Origin: Candidatus Nitrospira nitrificans
Lineage (GTDB): Bacteria > Nitrospirota > Nitrospiria > Nitrospirales > Nitrospiraceae
Assembly: GCF_001458775.1 (NCBI RefSeq)
Contig: NZ_CZPZ01000023.1
Location: 1-64,000, forward strand
Length of the DNA: 64,000 nucleotides
Reading direction: 5' to 3'
How positions within the stretch are numbered: position 1 is the first letter of the stretch; the number at the start of each line of letters is the position of its first letter. A program made the position numbers and the translations under genes. The notes under the pieces were generated by a model. That model had not been told where the DNA came from, made no database searches, and saw nothing but the letters and a program-made list of their open reading frames with translations. Shown piece after piece: positions 25,464-34,733 of this stretch.

Positions 25464-26582
25464 ATGGAAAGAACCGAGCATATGCGGCTTGACCTGGTCC
25501 CTAAATCTGCGTACAAGCACGTGACGATGAAACTGGTCCAGAAACGATCGAAGAAGACGGGGCTCTCGCCGGGGACGCTCGTTCATATCGGCGAACAGCG
25601 GGCCGAGGCCGTGAGCATGACCCTGTTCAATTATGCCGGTGCGCGGTGTGAGGAGCATGTGGTCACCGACCTGAACGCGCTTCAACTGCCTGCCGACGAA
25701 ACCGTCACCTGGGTGAATGTCGGCGGGGTCCACAAGGTTGACGTGTTGGAAGGATTCGGGAAACATTTCGGCCTTCATCCCCTTCTGCTGGAAGACATCG
25801 CCAACACGGATCAGCGTCCGAAGCTCGACGACTATGAGACCTATTTTTTTCTTGTGATGAAGATGCTGACGGCCTCCGAGCGAGGGGACATTGTCGTCGA
25901 GCAGGTGAGCTTCGTCCTTGGACGAAATTACGTGCTCTCATTCCAGGAAAACGGCACCGATGTTTTTCACACGGTGCGGGACCGTCTGAAAGGCGGGAAA
26001 GGGCGGCTTCGGCAAAACGGTTCAGATTATCTGCTCTATGCGCTGATCGATGCCATCGTCGACCAATACTTTGAGATCCTGGAGCTGCTCGGCGAGCGGA
26101 TCGAGTCGTTGCAGGAACGGGTGATGGCCGATCCCAAGCCGGACATCCTCAAAGACATTCATGGGCTGAAACAGCAGTTGTTGTTCGTGCGCCGTGCCGT
26201 CTGGCCGCTCCGGGAAGCGATCAACGGTCTGTCCCGCTCGGACTGTCCGTTCCTGCATGAGTCCACAAAGATCTTTATCCGTGACGTCTATGATCATGTG
26301 GTGCAGATCGTCGACACCATCGAAACCTTGCGGGAAATGGTCTCGGCCAGCCTGGACATTTATCTGTCGAGCGTGAGCTATCGACTGAATGCCGTCATGC
26401 GGGTTTTGACGGTCATCACCACGATTTTCATGCCGCTCACCTTTATCGCGGGTATCTACGGCATGAATTTCGAGTATATGCCGGAATTGAAATGGCCCTG
26501 GGGCTACCCGATGGCGGTCGGCATCATGGGTCTTGTGGCGGCCGTCATGCTCATTGGGTTCCGTCGCAAGAAATGGCTGTAG
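25464..26582 (+). CDS. corA: CorA-type magnesium/cobalt transporter
   Basis: A 372-residue CorA. A large cytoplasmic N-terminal domain (WVNVGGVHKVDVLEGFGKHF, HPLLLEDIANTDQRPK) and a long helix lead to two C-terminal membrane segments. The first ends in the signature YGMNF, which forms the pore entrance, and the second ends at the basic FRRKKWL tail. It forms a pentamer that admits magnesium. ATG 25464 follows GGAGA; ATG 25482 is an alternative start. The dispersed repeat copy 2 follows the stop. Confidence 0.93.
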   Translation: MERTEHMRLDLVPKSAYKHVTMKLVQKRSKKTGLSPGTLVHIGEQRAEAVSMTLFNYAGARCEEHVVTDLNALQLPADETVTWVNVGGVHKVDVLEGFGKHFGLHPLLLEDIANTDQRPKLDDYETYFFLVMKMLTASERGDIVVEQVSFVLGRNYVLSFQENGTDVFHTVRDRLKGGKGRLRQNGSDYLLYALIDAIVDQYFEILELLGERIESLQERVMADPKPDILKDIHGLKQQLLFVRRAVWPLREAINGLSRSDCPFLHESTKIFIRDVYDHVVQIVDTIETLREMVSASLDIYLSSVSYRLNAVMRVLTVITTIFMPLTFIAGIYGMNFEYMPELKWPWGYPMAVGIMGLVAAVMLIGFRRKKWL

Positions 26583-26585
26583 CAG

Positions 26586-26687
26586 ATGTTGAAAAGCCCT
26601 CCGGCTTCGTTCTCGCGTCATTTTGAAACAGGCGAAGCGGGCGCGCCGGGGTCGGGAGGGTGAGATCAGAGGACTTTTTGAACAACA
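26586..26687 (+). repeat. Dispersed intergenic repeat, copy 2
   Basis: Shares the ends GATGTTGAAAAG and GACTTTTTGAACAAC and the interior words GCTTCGTTCTCGCGTCATTT and GGGTGAGATCAGAGG with the copy at 22729-22837. The inverted-repeat ends are slightly more diverged here. It sits directly after corA. Confidence 0.78.
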
Positions 26688-26701
26688 GGGAGCGGATACA
26701 A

Positions 26702-27049
26702 CTATTCTTGGACTTCGACTTTGTCCACGAAATAGGTGGTCTCGCCGAAACACGTGGTGGGGATGTAGCGATACTCTTTGTAATGCAAGATCACCCGTTT
26801 TCCCATGACCTCTGACAATTGCGCGGAAACTTTATCGTCCCAGATCGTAAATTGCCAGAGGACAGGGGCCGTTCCCGGCACGGTTGTCATGGCCAACTCT
26901 CCCTCATGCGTCTTGCAAAGCCAGCCCTTCGTCGAAAATTTTTGAATGTATCCCGCCCGGTTTCCATCCGAATAGGTCCAGTTGAACACGACCGTGAGAT
27001 AGGCAGCGCCTAGAAAGAAGAGAAGCGTCAGAAATAATTTCACCGGCAT
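26702..27049 (-). CDS. Small membrane-anchored hypothetical protein
   Basis: A 115-residue protein with one N-terminal membrane segment (LFLTLLFFLGAAYLTVVF). The conserved body has SDGNRAGYIQKFSTKGWLCK, THEGELAM and LHYKEYRYIPTTCFGETTYF. This pattern belongs to a widespread uncharacterised family. GAGGAG abuts ATG 27049, so translation may actually begin at GTG 27043, six bases downstream of that site. It lies just after leuD on the same strand and could be cotranscribed with it. Confidence 0.7.
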   Translation of the reverse strand: MPVKLFLTLLFFLGAAYLTVVFNWTYSDGNRAGYIQKFSTKGWLCKTHEGELAMTTVPGTAPVLWQFTIWDDKVSAQLSEVMGKRVILHYKEYRYIPTTCFGETTYFVDKVEVQE

Positions 27050-27057
27050 CTCCTCGG

Positions 27058-27681
27058 TTACGAATGAATGTCGCTGAACAACCAAGGAGCGTCGGTCTTT
27101 CGACGAGATTCATAGGCTGTGATCTCAGGCTCATGTCGGAGCGTGAGGCCGATCGAATCAAGTCCTCGATAGAGGCAATCCTTGCGGAATGGGTCGATTT
27201 CGAACCGGTACGTCGTCTTCTCCGGCGTGACGACTGTTTGGCTGCCGAGATCGACGGTGAGCCGGTATCCCTCGGTGCCGACGGCCTGTTTCATGAGAGC
27301 CAGCACTTCATCGGCCTTCAGCACCACGGGGAGAATGCCGTTTTGAAAACAGTTGTTATAAAAAATGTCGGCAAAGCTCGGGGCGATAATGCAGCGGAAC
27401 CCCTGATCCAACAGAGCCCAGGGGGCATGTTCGCGAGAGGAGCCGCAACCGAAATTATCGCGCGTCAATAAGATCGAGGCCGATTGATAGCGCGGTTGAT
27501 TCAAGAAAAAGTCCGGATCGGGCGATCCGTCTTTTTCCTTCCTCCAGTCGAAAAAGAGGCCCTCGCGGAGTCCGGTCCGTTTGATCGTCTTTAAAAACTG
27601 CTTCGGAATGATCTGGTCCGTGTCGACATTGATGTGATCCAATGGGGCAACGAGACCAGTGAGTAGAGTAAACGGTTCCAT
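27058..27681 (-). CDS. leuD: 3-isopropylmalate dehydratase small subunit
   Basis: A 207-residue LeuD that completes the isomerisation of 2- to 3-isopropylmalate in leucine synthesis. Hallmarks are [36 protein letters not shown] and [21 protein letters not shown] 27681 is the homologous start; the open frame upstream overlaps leuC. It begins 7 bp after the leuC stop and so forms a leuC-leuD operon. Confidence 0.95.
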   Translation of the reverse strand: MEPFTLLTGLVAPLDHINVDTDQIIPKQFLKTIKRTGLREGLFFDWRKEKDGSPDPDFFLNQPRYQSASILLTRDNFGCGSSREHAPWALLDQGFRCIIAPSFADIFYNNCFQNGILPVVLKADEVLALMKQAVGTEGYRLTVDLGSQTVVTPEKTTYRFEIDPFRKDCLYRGLDSIGLTLRHEPEITAYESRRKTDAPWLFSDIHS

Positions 27682-27688
27682 AGCGTCA

Positions 27689-29092
27689 TCAGCTCCAATG
27701 TCGAATATCGACGAAGTGACCTTCGATGGCCGCGGCGACCGCCATCGCAGGCGACACCAGATGGGTTCTCCCGCCCGCTCCTTGACGGCCTTCAAAATTG
27801 CGATTGCTGGTGGAGGCGCAACGTTCACCCGGTTGCAGGACGTCGGCATTCATGGCCAGACACATGCTGCATCCGGCCTCTCGCCATTCGAATCCTGCTT
27901 CACGAAATACGCGATCAAGGCCTTCCGCTTCCGCCTGTTGTTTGACGAGTCCGGACCCCGGGACCACCATGGCATGCACGGACTTGGCCACTCTTTTCCC
28001 CTTGGCAAGGCTGGCTGCCAGACGGAGGTCTTCGATCCGTGAATTCGTGCAGGAGCCGATGAAGACGCGGTCGATTGCAATATCCGTAATAGGTGTGTTG
28101 GGCGAGAGCCCCATATAGGTCAAGGCACGTTCCGTCGCGCTCTTCGTCTTCGCATCGGACATCGTTCGTGGATCCGGGATCTTTTGATCGACACCGAGCA
28201 CCATGCCCGGACTCGTTCCCCAACTGACCTGAGGCGCGATGCCTTCAGCCTGTAACGAGACGGTTGCGTCGTACTTGGCATCCGGATCGGTGGTGAGCCG
28301 CTGCCACGCCCGCACGGCTTGTTCGAACATATCCCCTTTCGGAACAAGCGGCCGTTCCTTCAAGTAGGCGATCGTCTTCTCATCGGGGGCCACTAGCCCG
28401 GCGCGGGCTCCCCCCTCGATCGACATATTGCAGAGGGTCATGCGCCCTTCCATGCTCAGCGCGCGAATAGCCGACCCTGTGTACTCAATCACGTAACCGG
28501 TTCCACCGGCCGTGCCGATTGTTCCGATAATCGCGAGAATAATGTCCTTTGCCGAACAGCGATCGGAAAGGGTCCCCTCCACTCGGATCTCCATCGTCTT
28601 CGGTCGTTTTTGGACGAGGCATTGCGTCGCCAGCACATGCTCGACTTCACTGGTTCCAATACCGAATGCCAATGCGCCGAACGCCCCATGGGTTGAGGTG
28701 TGGGAATCCCCGCACACGATCGTCGTCCCCGGCAGGGTGAATCCTTGCTCGGGGCCAATGACGTGCACAACGCCTTGCCGGATGTCATCCATGCCGAAGA
28801 AGGTAATGCCGAAGTCGCGACAGTTTTCCTCGAGGGTTTGAATCTGCTTCGCGCTGATGAGGTCGGCGATCGGTAGCTTCCGGTCGGTCGTCGGAACATT
28901 GTGATCCGGGACAGCCAGGGTTGCGGCCGGTCGTCGAGGCGTTCGCCCGGCCAGCTTCAACCCTTCAAACGCTTGAGGAGAGGTGACTTCATGAACCAGT
29001 TGTCGATCAATGTAGAGGAGCGTGGTCCCATCCGGTTCCGCCCGCACGACATGCGCATCCCAAATTTTATCGAATAGTGTTTTGCCTGCCAT
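27689..29092 (-). CDS. leuC: 3-isopropylmalate dehydratase large subunit
   Basis: A 467-residue aconitase-superfamily protein. It carries the 4Fe-4S cluster: one cysteine lies in [14 protein letters not shown] and the pair in [30 protein letters not shown] and the N-terminal [13 protein letters not shown] are family landmarks. With LeuD it forms the leucine-pathway isomerase in the cytoplasm. GGGAG lies upstream of ATG 29092. The usual length matches (E. coli 466). Confidence 0.97.
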   Translation of the reverse strand: MAGKTLFDKIWDAHVVRAEPDGTTLLYIDRQLVHEVTSPQAFEGLKLAGRTPRRPAATLAVPDHNVPTTDRKLPIADLISAKQIQTLEENCRDFGITFFGMDDIRQGVVHVIGPEQGFTLPGTTIVCGDSHTSTHGAFGALAFGIGTSEVEHVLATQCLVQKRPKTMEIRVEGTLSDRCSAKDIILAIIGTIGTAGGTGYVIEYTGSAIRALSMEGRMTLCNMSIEGGARAGLVAPDEKTIAYLKERPLVPKGDMFEQAVRAWQRLTTDPDAKYDATVSLQAEGIAPQVSWGTSPGMVLGVDQKIPDPRTMSDAKTKSATERALTYMGLSPNTPITDIAIDRVFIGSCTNSRIEDLRLAASLAKGKRVAKSVHAMVVPGSGLVKQQAEAEGLDRVFREAGFEWREAGCSMCLAMNADVLQPGERCASTSNRNFEGRQGAGGRTHLVSPAMAVAAAIEGHFVDIRHWS

Positions 29093-29206
29093 GGCTACTC
29101 CCGTCTTTATGAATTCGAATCGTCATTATACAGAGAAGTCCTATGGTCTTGACAAGTGCGCGCCGAGAGCTTGCCCTGCTCCATGAGACGTGGTACCACC
29201 GCACCG

Positions 29207-29674
29207 ATGGAATCCAGGCTCTGGAACGAACCGCGTATTGTTGAGTGGAGTCACCGGTTGCTGGAGAGCTATTTCCATTGGACCAGCCAAGACCTCATCG
29301 ATCGGGCGGATGACCGAACGGCACAGGCCCTTCGGTTATTCGAGGCATCCGTTGTCGTTGTGTCGCACGGTGTGGAGCCGGACCCGATCTTAAATTATGG
29401 CAATCAAGCCGCCTTGGATCTGTGGGAGCTGTCCTGGGAACCATTCATCCAAACGCCGTCGCGACTCACGGCTGAGGCAGACGATCGTATTGAGCGGGCA
29501 AAAATGTTGGAGCGAGCAAAGCTCACCGGCTACTTCGACGGATATCGGGGGGTGCGAATTTCCTCGACGGGAAGACGATTTCTTGTCGAGCAAGCCGTGA
29601 TTTGGAATGTGATCGATCCTGCCGGACACCCTATCGGTCAAGCGGCGACGTTTTCTCGATGGTCATACTTGTGA
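29207..29674 (+). CDS. MEKHLA domain protein
   Basis: A 155-residue PAS-like protein. VVVSHGVEPDPILNYGNQAA, LWELSWEPF and GVRISSTGRRFLVEQAVIWN follow the MEKHLA domain closely. The domain is found in plant HD-ZIP III proteins and as a stand-alone protein in bacteria, where no role is established. ATG 29207 fits the usual bacterial start (MESRLWNEPRIVEW); the frame is open to 29156. It diverges from leuC. Confidence 0.8.
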   Translation: MESRLWNEPRIVEWSHRLLESYFHWTSQDLIDRADDRTAQALRLFEASVVVVSHGVEPDPILNYGNQAALDLWELSWEPFIQTPSRLTAEADDRIERAKMLERAKLTGYFDGYRGVRISSTGRRFLVEQAVIWNVIDPAGHPIGQAATFSRWSYL

Positions 29675-29787
29675 TGAGCAAGGCGAGGGGGTAGTCCGAG
29701 AATCGTCCCGCTCAGTCACGACGACGATCATTGCATCGCATCGAGCAAGACCGGTGGTGGTCTGTGCATGAAGTCACAGCGGGGAAG

Positions 29788-30402
29788 TTAGGTCCAGAGT
29801 TCGAGTGGGCCGTGGTTCGCGATACCCTGCAGGAGATCTCGGGTGGCAAGGATGCCGACCAGACGGCGATTGTGATCCAAAATCGGAACCGCATGAATCT
29901 GTTCATCCAGCATGACACGGGCAATCTCCCGGACTTCCGTCACGGGGGTTGCCGAAATAACTCGCGGCGTCATGATTTCCGCCAATCGCCGCCTGGAGGC
30001 CTGCCGCGTATCGGCTGCCGTGATCAGTTCAGGCGTATGGTGGAGCAGGTCACGATACGATACCATCCCGACGAGGGTGTCGTGCATCGACGTGACGGGG
30101 ATATGGTGGAATCCTTTGTCTGACATGCTCGTCCAGGCGTTCAGCAAGATGCTGTCGGATGGAAGAGAGAAAACCGGAGCGCTCATCAGATCACGCGCGA
30201 GGATCGCCGGTTTCGGGTGTGATTGGTCGACGCTTTGCTGTTGATAGGCCATTTGTGCGGCCAAGGCTGAATGATCCAGCGAAGCGCCGTGGTGACCATG
30301 ATGCTCCCGCTCCCTCGAGTATTCAGGTCGGGCATTCCGCGGACCAGCCGGTTTGATCGGATAGGCCTCCACGATTCCGTTGACCGCCAGAATGATGGGC
30401 AT
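29788..30402 (-). CDS. CBS-domain pair protein
   Basis: A 204-residue protein. The first 75 residues are His- and Gln-rich and probably disordered (SREREHHGHHGASLDH). Two CBS motifs follow: ARDLMSAPVFSLPSDSILLN with GFHHIPVTSMHDTLVGMVSY, then LAEIMTPRVISATPVTEVRE with IHAVPILDHNRRLVGILATR. CBS pairs bind adenosine nucleotides and act as energy sensors. GAGGAG precedes ATG 30402 by seven bases. No target domain is fused. Confidence 0.82.
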   Translation of the reverse strand: MPIILAVNGIVEAYPIKPAGPRNARPEYSREREHHGHHGASLDHSALAAQMAYQQQSVDQSHPKPAILARDLMSAPVFSLPSDSILLNAWTSMSDKGFHHIPVTSMHDTLVGMVSYRDLLHHTPELITAADTRQASRRRLAEIMTPRVISATPVTEVREIARVMLDEQIHAVPILDHNRRLVGILATRDLLQGIANHGPLELWT

Positions 30403-30791
30403 GCTGCAGCTCCTCAACTTCCCTATCGGAGTTTTCGGCAAATACTTAAGCGGGGCGCTCCCTCACCGGTGGCGTCGATCGTCCGGCACCGAGACGATTG
30501 GTATATGAGGTAGCGATTCACAGCCGCTTCATCAGGGACCGTCGCGGCAGTCGCCAGTGGGGCTGGATTCCATGGCATGAGTGACGGTTCCTGCAACTTC
30601 GGCGATTCCAAAGCGATTGCTTCCGTTTTAACCCGTATGTTATAAAAGCAGCCTTGTGGCGTCCAGAATGTCGGGAGACACCGTAGCCAACGGGTGTACC
30701 GTGTAGAAGCGGTGGTACCCTCCGCATACTTGGCGACGTATATTCACAAGCCTCTTTTTGTTTCTTCTTAATATTTGCAAGGGGGGTAGTC
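30403..30791. other. Intergenic region, 389 bp
   Basis: Lies between the divergent CBS gene and the cupredoxin gene and must hold both promoters. I see no RNA gene or repeat; AAGGGGGGT just before 30792 is the ribosome-binding site of the cupredoxin gene. Confidence 0.4.
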
Positions 30792-31268
30792 ATGGGCAAG
30801 ACGATGTTGGCGGTCTTCTTTGGCCTTGGAATGGTATTGGCCGGGGTTTCGGGTTCGTATGCGCTTCAAGCAGGAGGTGTAGAGACCGGAGATCTGGAAA
30901 CGGGTTCTGTCGTCGGCCAGCCGTTTAAGGAACTGAGCGTGGATGTTTCGTTCTTTGCTGTTGAAATTGGAAACATGAAGGTTTGGTATCCTCCCATGAC
31001 GGTTATCGATTTTAAGGCACGTCCAGGCTCGCCGGTTCTATTGAAGGTCACAAATAATTCAACGGCTGAACATGGATTCCATCTCGGCGCCGCAGGGAAT
31101 CAATCGGCGCCGACAGTTCTGGATACCAAGCTGGTGCTTAAACCAGGCGAGACACGGTACATCGGTGTTCCGACCAGCGATCTGTTCTATGCCGGGGGAA
31201 ATGTTCTTGAATATCGTTGCCACTTGCATCCGGGCCATGTCGGCGGCAAGTTGCTCATGCTGAAGTAG
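30792..31268 (+). CDS. Periplasmic cupredoxin-like protein
   Basis: A 158-residue exported protein with a signal peptide (LAVFFGLGMVLAGVSGSYA). The fold and ligands are those of a cupredoxin: a histidine in TAEHGFHLG, then C, H and H in YRCHLHPGHVGGKLLML near the end. This mononuclear copper pattern fits an electron carrier or a copper-binding domain of a nitrosocyanin- or oxidase-like protein. A strong terminator follows at 31291-31325, so the gene is probably monocistronic. The partner redox enzyme is not in the window. Confidence 0.78.
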   Translation: MGKTMLAVFFGLGMVLAGVSGSYALQAGGVETGDLETGSVVGQPFKELSVDVSFFAVEIGNMKVWYPPMTVIDFKARPGSPVLLKVTNNSTAEHGFHLGAAGNQSAPTVLDTKLVLKPGETRYIGVPTSDLFYAGGNVLEYRCHLHPGHVGGKLLMLK

Positions 31269-31290
31269 GCTGCCTGGATTTCAGTCGGCA

Positions 31291-31325
31291 AGAAAGGCCT
31301 CGGTGAAGCTCACCGAGGCCTTTCT
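31291..31325 (+). terminator. Intrinsic terminator of the cupredoxin gene
   Basis: Perfect 16-bp inverted repeat (left arm AGAAAGGCCTCGGTGA) with a three-base loop, followed by a T-rich stretch. Confidence 0.85.
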
Positions 31326-31366
31326 CATTTCATTTTCATTGTTCGGTCATAACAGTCCAAAAGAAA

Positions 31367-31396
31367 GGGCCCTCGTTCCATCCGGAACGAGGGCCC
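31367..31396 (-). terminator. Intrinsic terminator of the ferredoxin gene
   Basis: A 13-bp perfect stem (GGGCCCTCGTTCC and complement) with a four-base loop. On the minus strand it is followed by TTTCTTTTGG, so it serves the minus-strand gene ending at 31420. Confidence 0.8.
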
Positions 31397-31419
31397 GACA
31401 GACAGTCACTTGAACAGGC

Positions 31420-31800
<381 letters not shown>

Positions 31801-32009
31801 CTACTAGAACGTTGACAAGTTCACGCGGCCCACACCATATTGCGACACTCATCCATGGTGAGCAGATACGCGGAGAAGCATTTTATTACTCGATTCTTTT
31901 CCAAGTCAACTGAACGGAATCCGCTCAGAAGACCTAGGGTGCTATTCCGTATGGGGCATTGGCCCCAGCAGAGATAGAGACCGTCGACCACCATCTATGG
32001 CATCTGACT

Positions 32010-32510
32010 ATGGCATCTGATCAGGCCCAGGCGAGCGATCGAGAGCAGCGGAAGAAGCGGAACATCATGATGGTTCTGCTCGCTCTTCTCCTGATGAGCG
32101 CATCGGTGTTCCTCGTTGAGCGCAAGGAATCGAGCATCATCGTCGTCACGTTCCCGAGCGGTGTTGAACTCGAAGCCGAAGTGGCGGACACGCCGGAGAA
32201 GTTGCTCTTTGGACTTGCTTTTCGTGAGGGCTTGCCCCTACACGGAGGCATGCTTTATATCTTTGAGGAAAATGGGTTGCATCGTGTGACGACCCGGGAA
32301 TATCGATTCCCCATCGATATTTTGTGGGTGGACGAGGGGCATCATGTGGTGCATATGTTGGAACATGCGGAACCGTGCGCCAAAGATCCGTGCCCGTTTT
32401 TCGGGCCGCCGCCGGAAGCGGCGCGGTATGTGATCCAGGTAGAATCAGGGTTCATTAAGACAACAGGAGTCGCAAAAGGCGACGAGCTCAAGTATGCCCT
32501 TCGCATGTAG
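32010..32510 (+). CDS. DUF192 family membrane-anchored protein
   Basis: A 166-residue protein with a hydrophobic N-terminal anchor (IMMVLLALLLMSASVFLVER) and a DUF192 domain: VELEAEVADTPEKLLFGLAF, GMLYIFEENGLHRVTTREYR, FPIDILWVD and the late YVIQVESGFIKTTGVAKGD. DUF192 is a small beta-rich exported domain of unknown role. The start is complicated by a 13-bp tandem duplication that places another, out-of-frame ATG at 31997. It is followed 24 bp later by the Rieske gene. Confidence 0.8.
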   Translation: MASDQAQASDREQRKKRNIMMVLLALLLMSASVFLVERKESSIIVVTFPSGVELEAEVADTPEKLLFGLAFREGLPLHGGMLYIFEENGLHRVTTREYRFPIDILWVDEGHHVVHMLEHAEPCAKDPCPFFGPPPEAARYVIQVESGFIKTTGVAKGDELKYALRM

Positions 32511-32534
32511 CGGCTACGAGACGGGGATCCACAT

Positions 32535-32855
32535 ATGATGGATGGGTTTCAAAAAGTCGCACAGCTCGATGAGTTGCCTCCTGGAAAATCCAAGATGGTC
32601 ACGGTCAATGACCGTCCGATCGCCTTGTTCAACGTCGAGGGGAAATTGTACGCCATTCATAATAGCTGCCCGCACGAGGGAGGGCCCCTTATTGAAGGGA
32701 GGCTCAAAGGGTATGTCATTGCCTGTCCCTGGCATGATCTGGCGTTCGACATCAGAAATGGGCAAGGCACCGACGGTGGTGGGTATTGTGTCGGGAGTTA
32801 TGAAATCCGGGTGGACGGGAATGATGTTCTGATTGGCTCTCGGCGGAAAATGTAA
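32535..32855 (+). CDS. Rieske-type 2Fe-2S ferredoxin
   Basis: A 106-residue soluble Rieske protein. The cluster ligands are C and H of NSCPHEGGPL and C and H of IACPWHDLAFD. The length and absence of a membrane anchor fit the ferredoxin subunits of aromatic dioxygenases and nitrite-reductase NirD-like proteins. No oxygenase is adjacent, so its partner is unknown. ATG 32535 and 32538 are both possible. Confidence 0.9.
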   Translation: MMDGFQKVAQLDELPPGKSKMVTVNDRPIALFNVEGKLYAIHNSCPHEGGPLIEGRLKGYVIACPWHDLAFDIRNGQGTDGGGYCVGSYEIRVDGNDVLIGSRRKM

Positions 32856-32909
32856 AAAGGAAAGTCAGGCGGATATGGGTGTCTTCGCGACAGGGATGAG
32901 GATATCGAC

Positions 32910-33248
32910 GTGAGTGTTCCCGGTGCCGGTCACAATCCTGTGTTGGACGGCGGTGATCGCCGTGTCGTCACGGTCGACCAGGCATTCGCCATCCATCTAT
33001 GGGAAGATCGCACCAGGGGTGAACAGTGGGTGCCGTCGTATGATGCCAAAGGGCTTGCCCTTCTCAGTGATGAGTTTCTTTGTGTCGCGAGCAATAATGC
33101 GGTGGAAAACGGGCAGCGCATCTTCGAGTTTAAAGCCGTACAATCAGGGGTCTATCAGTTGCTTTTCGAAAAGCGCATGGGGTGGAAATTTACCGCGGAA
33201 GATCAGCGCGTGTTCAGAATCGAAGCGGGACCGGCCTCCCGAAATTGA
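32910..33248 (+). CDS. Small beta-rich hypothetical protein, possibly chagasin-like
   Basis: A 112-residue protein starting at GTG 32910. The order of conserved phrases (FAIHLWEDRTRGEQWVPSYD, LCVASNNAVENGQRIFEFKA, GVYQLLFEKRMGWKF) recalls the immunoglobulin-like I42 (chagasin) protease inhibitors. The match is from memory of the pattern and is not secure. No signal peptide is visible. It lies 3 bp before the class IV aminotransferase, so the two are cotranscribed. Confidence 0.55.
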   Translation: MSVPGAGHNPVLDGGDRRVVTVDQAFAIHLWEDRTRGEQWVPSYDAKGLALLSDEFLCVASNNAVENGQRIFEFKAVQSGVYQLLFEKRMGWKFTAEDQRVFRIEAGPASRN

Positions 33249-33251
33249 ACT

Positions 33252-34091
33252 ATGCCCGACATCGCGTTCATCAACGGTCGTTTTTTGCCTTGGGAAGAGG
33301 CGACGGTTTCCATCGATGATCGGGGGTTCCAATTCGGGGATGCCGTCTACGAAGTCATTCGCACCTATCGTGGGGGACCGTTCGAGTTCGGTGCCCATCT
33401 TGCCAGGCTGAATCGGAGCGCGGGAGAACTTTCGATTCGCCAGCCCTATACCAGGGAGCAATGGCTCGGGTGGGTTCAGCAAGGCCTCAGTCTGGCCGGA
33501 TATCAAGAGGCCAAGATCTATATCCAGGTCACCAGAGGGGTGGCTCCCCGTGAGCATGGCTTCCCTTCCGATATCCTCCCCACGGTCGTCATGACCATCA
33601 GGAAATTTCATCCTCTGGCAGCGGACGTGCGTAGCGCCGGCGTCAGCGCCGGCACCAGGGAAGATCTCCGATGGGGGCGCTGTGACATCAAAAGCGTCAA
33701 TCTGCTGGCCAATGTCCTTGCTCGCGAAGAAGCGAAAAAGGCCGGCGTCTTCGAAACGATTTTGGTCAGAGATGGCTTCGTCATGGAAGGCGCATTGAGC
33801 AATGTCATGGCTGTTCGGGGCGGGATGATTATGACGGCTCCCGAAGGCCCTCGAATTCTATCCGGCGTCACACGAACCGTGGTCTTAGAGTTGGCGAAAA
33901 AAGATGATATCGTGATCGAAGAACGGTTCATTCCGGTCGATGTGCTGTATCAGTCAGATGAAGTATTTCTGACGGGAACCACGCTCGAAGTACTCGGTGT
34001 TGTCCAGATCGACGGAAGAACCATTGGCTCCGGCCGGCCTGGTCCGATCACGAAAACGCTGGCTGCTCGATGGGCCATGTTGACCGGCTAG
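33252..34091 (+). CDS. Class IV aminotransferase (D-alanine or branched-chain type)
   Basis: A 279-residue fold-type IV PLP enzyme. IDDRGFQFGDAVYEVIRTYR is the family opening, the PLP lysine is in CDIKSVNLLANVLA, and the phosphate-binding MEGALSNVMAV and LTGTTLEVLGVVQIDGR segments follow. The length and the R-T-Y-R-G-G-PF phrase favour D-amino-acid transaminase (Dat), which feeds D-alanine or D-glutamate to peptidoglycan, over IlvE. The rimP leader/terminator hairpin follows at 34137. Confidence 0.85.
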   Translation: MPDIAFINGRFLPWEEATVSIDDRGFQFGDAVYEVIRTYRGGPFEFGAHLARLNRSAGELSIRQPYTREQWLGWVQQGLSLAGYQEAKIYIQVTRGVAPREHGFPSDILPTVVMTIRKFHPLAADVRSAGVSAGTREDLRWGRCDIKSVNLLANVLAREEAKKAGVFETILVRDGFVMEGALSNVMAVRGGMIMTAPEGPRILSGVTRTVVLELAKKDDIVIEERFIPVDVLYQSDEVFLTGTTLEVLGVVQIDGRTIGSGRPGPITKTLAARWAMLTG

Positions 34092-34136
34092 TGCCCTTGC
34101 TTTGCACTGGGGTGCATGATATGGTGCTGCCTCTGT

Positions 34137-34160
34137 AAGTGGGCTTATGCCCACTTTTTT
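34137..34160 (+). terminator. Hairpin with T-run ahead of rimP
   Basis: AAGTGGGC-TTAT-GCCCACTT followed by TTTTG. It can terminate the preceding aminotransferase transcript; a GTGGGC/GCCCAC hairpin is also a known feature of rimP leaders in many bacteria. Confidence 0.75.
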
Positions 34161-34170
34161 GTTTGGATAC

Positions 34171-34677
34171 ATGTCAAAGGGAAATGGGCTGAGCATACCG
34201 GGCAGGAGTCCGCAACCGGTTGCCGATCGGTTGCACGAAATCATTTCGCCGATCTTATGGACGCTTGGGCTTGAATTGGTTGATGTGGTGTGCGTGGGGA
34301 AAGGTCCTCGCTCGGTCGTTCGCGTTCTGATCGCTAAACCGGATGGAGTCAGCATCACAGACTGCGAGCAGGCACATAAGGCTCTAGGACCGGCGCTGGA
34401 TGTGGCCGATCCATTTCCCCATGCCTATACCCTTGAAGTCTCTTCTCCGGGTCTTGATCGACCCTTCAAGAGATCCCAGGATTATCAACGGGCGATTGGA
34501 AAAGAGGTGAGTCTCAAGCTTCGGCAGCCTCTCGAAGGCCAGTGGAAGATCGCCGGTCGGCTGATGCAGGTGGATGAAGAGGCGGTCGTGCTGACGGTGG
34601 TTGCCGCGCGGACATCCCACACGGTGAAACTGAGTCGAGACATGATTGCCGAAGCAAAGCTCGTCGTGAAGATCTAG
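34171..34677 (+). CDS. rimP: Ribosome maturation factor RimP
   Basis: A 168-residue RimP, needed for 30S subunit assembly. LGLELVDVVCVGKGPRSVVR, DCEQAHKALGPALDVADPFP and YTLEVSSPGLDRPFKRSQDY are diagnostic. ATG 34147 lies inside the leader hairpin, so ATG 34171 is preferred, though its ribosome-binding site is weak. First gene of the rimP-nusA-infB operon. Confidence 0.92.
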   Translation: MSKGNGLSIPGRSPQPVADRLHEIISPILWTLGLELVDVVCVGKGPRSVVRVLIAKPDGVSITDCEQAHKALGPALDVADPFPHAYTLEVSSPGLDRPFKRSQDYQRAIGKEVSLKLRQPLEGQWKIAGRLMQVDEEAVVLTVVAARTSHTVKLSRDMIAEAKLVVKI

Positions 34678-34733
34678 AGGGGGAGCGAAACGTGGGAGAT
34701 TGTCAGTGGTAACCGGATGCAGGAGCGTGACGT

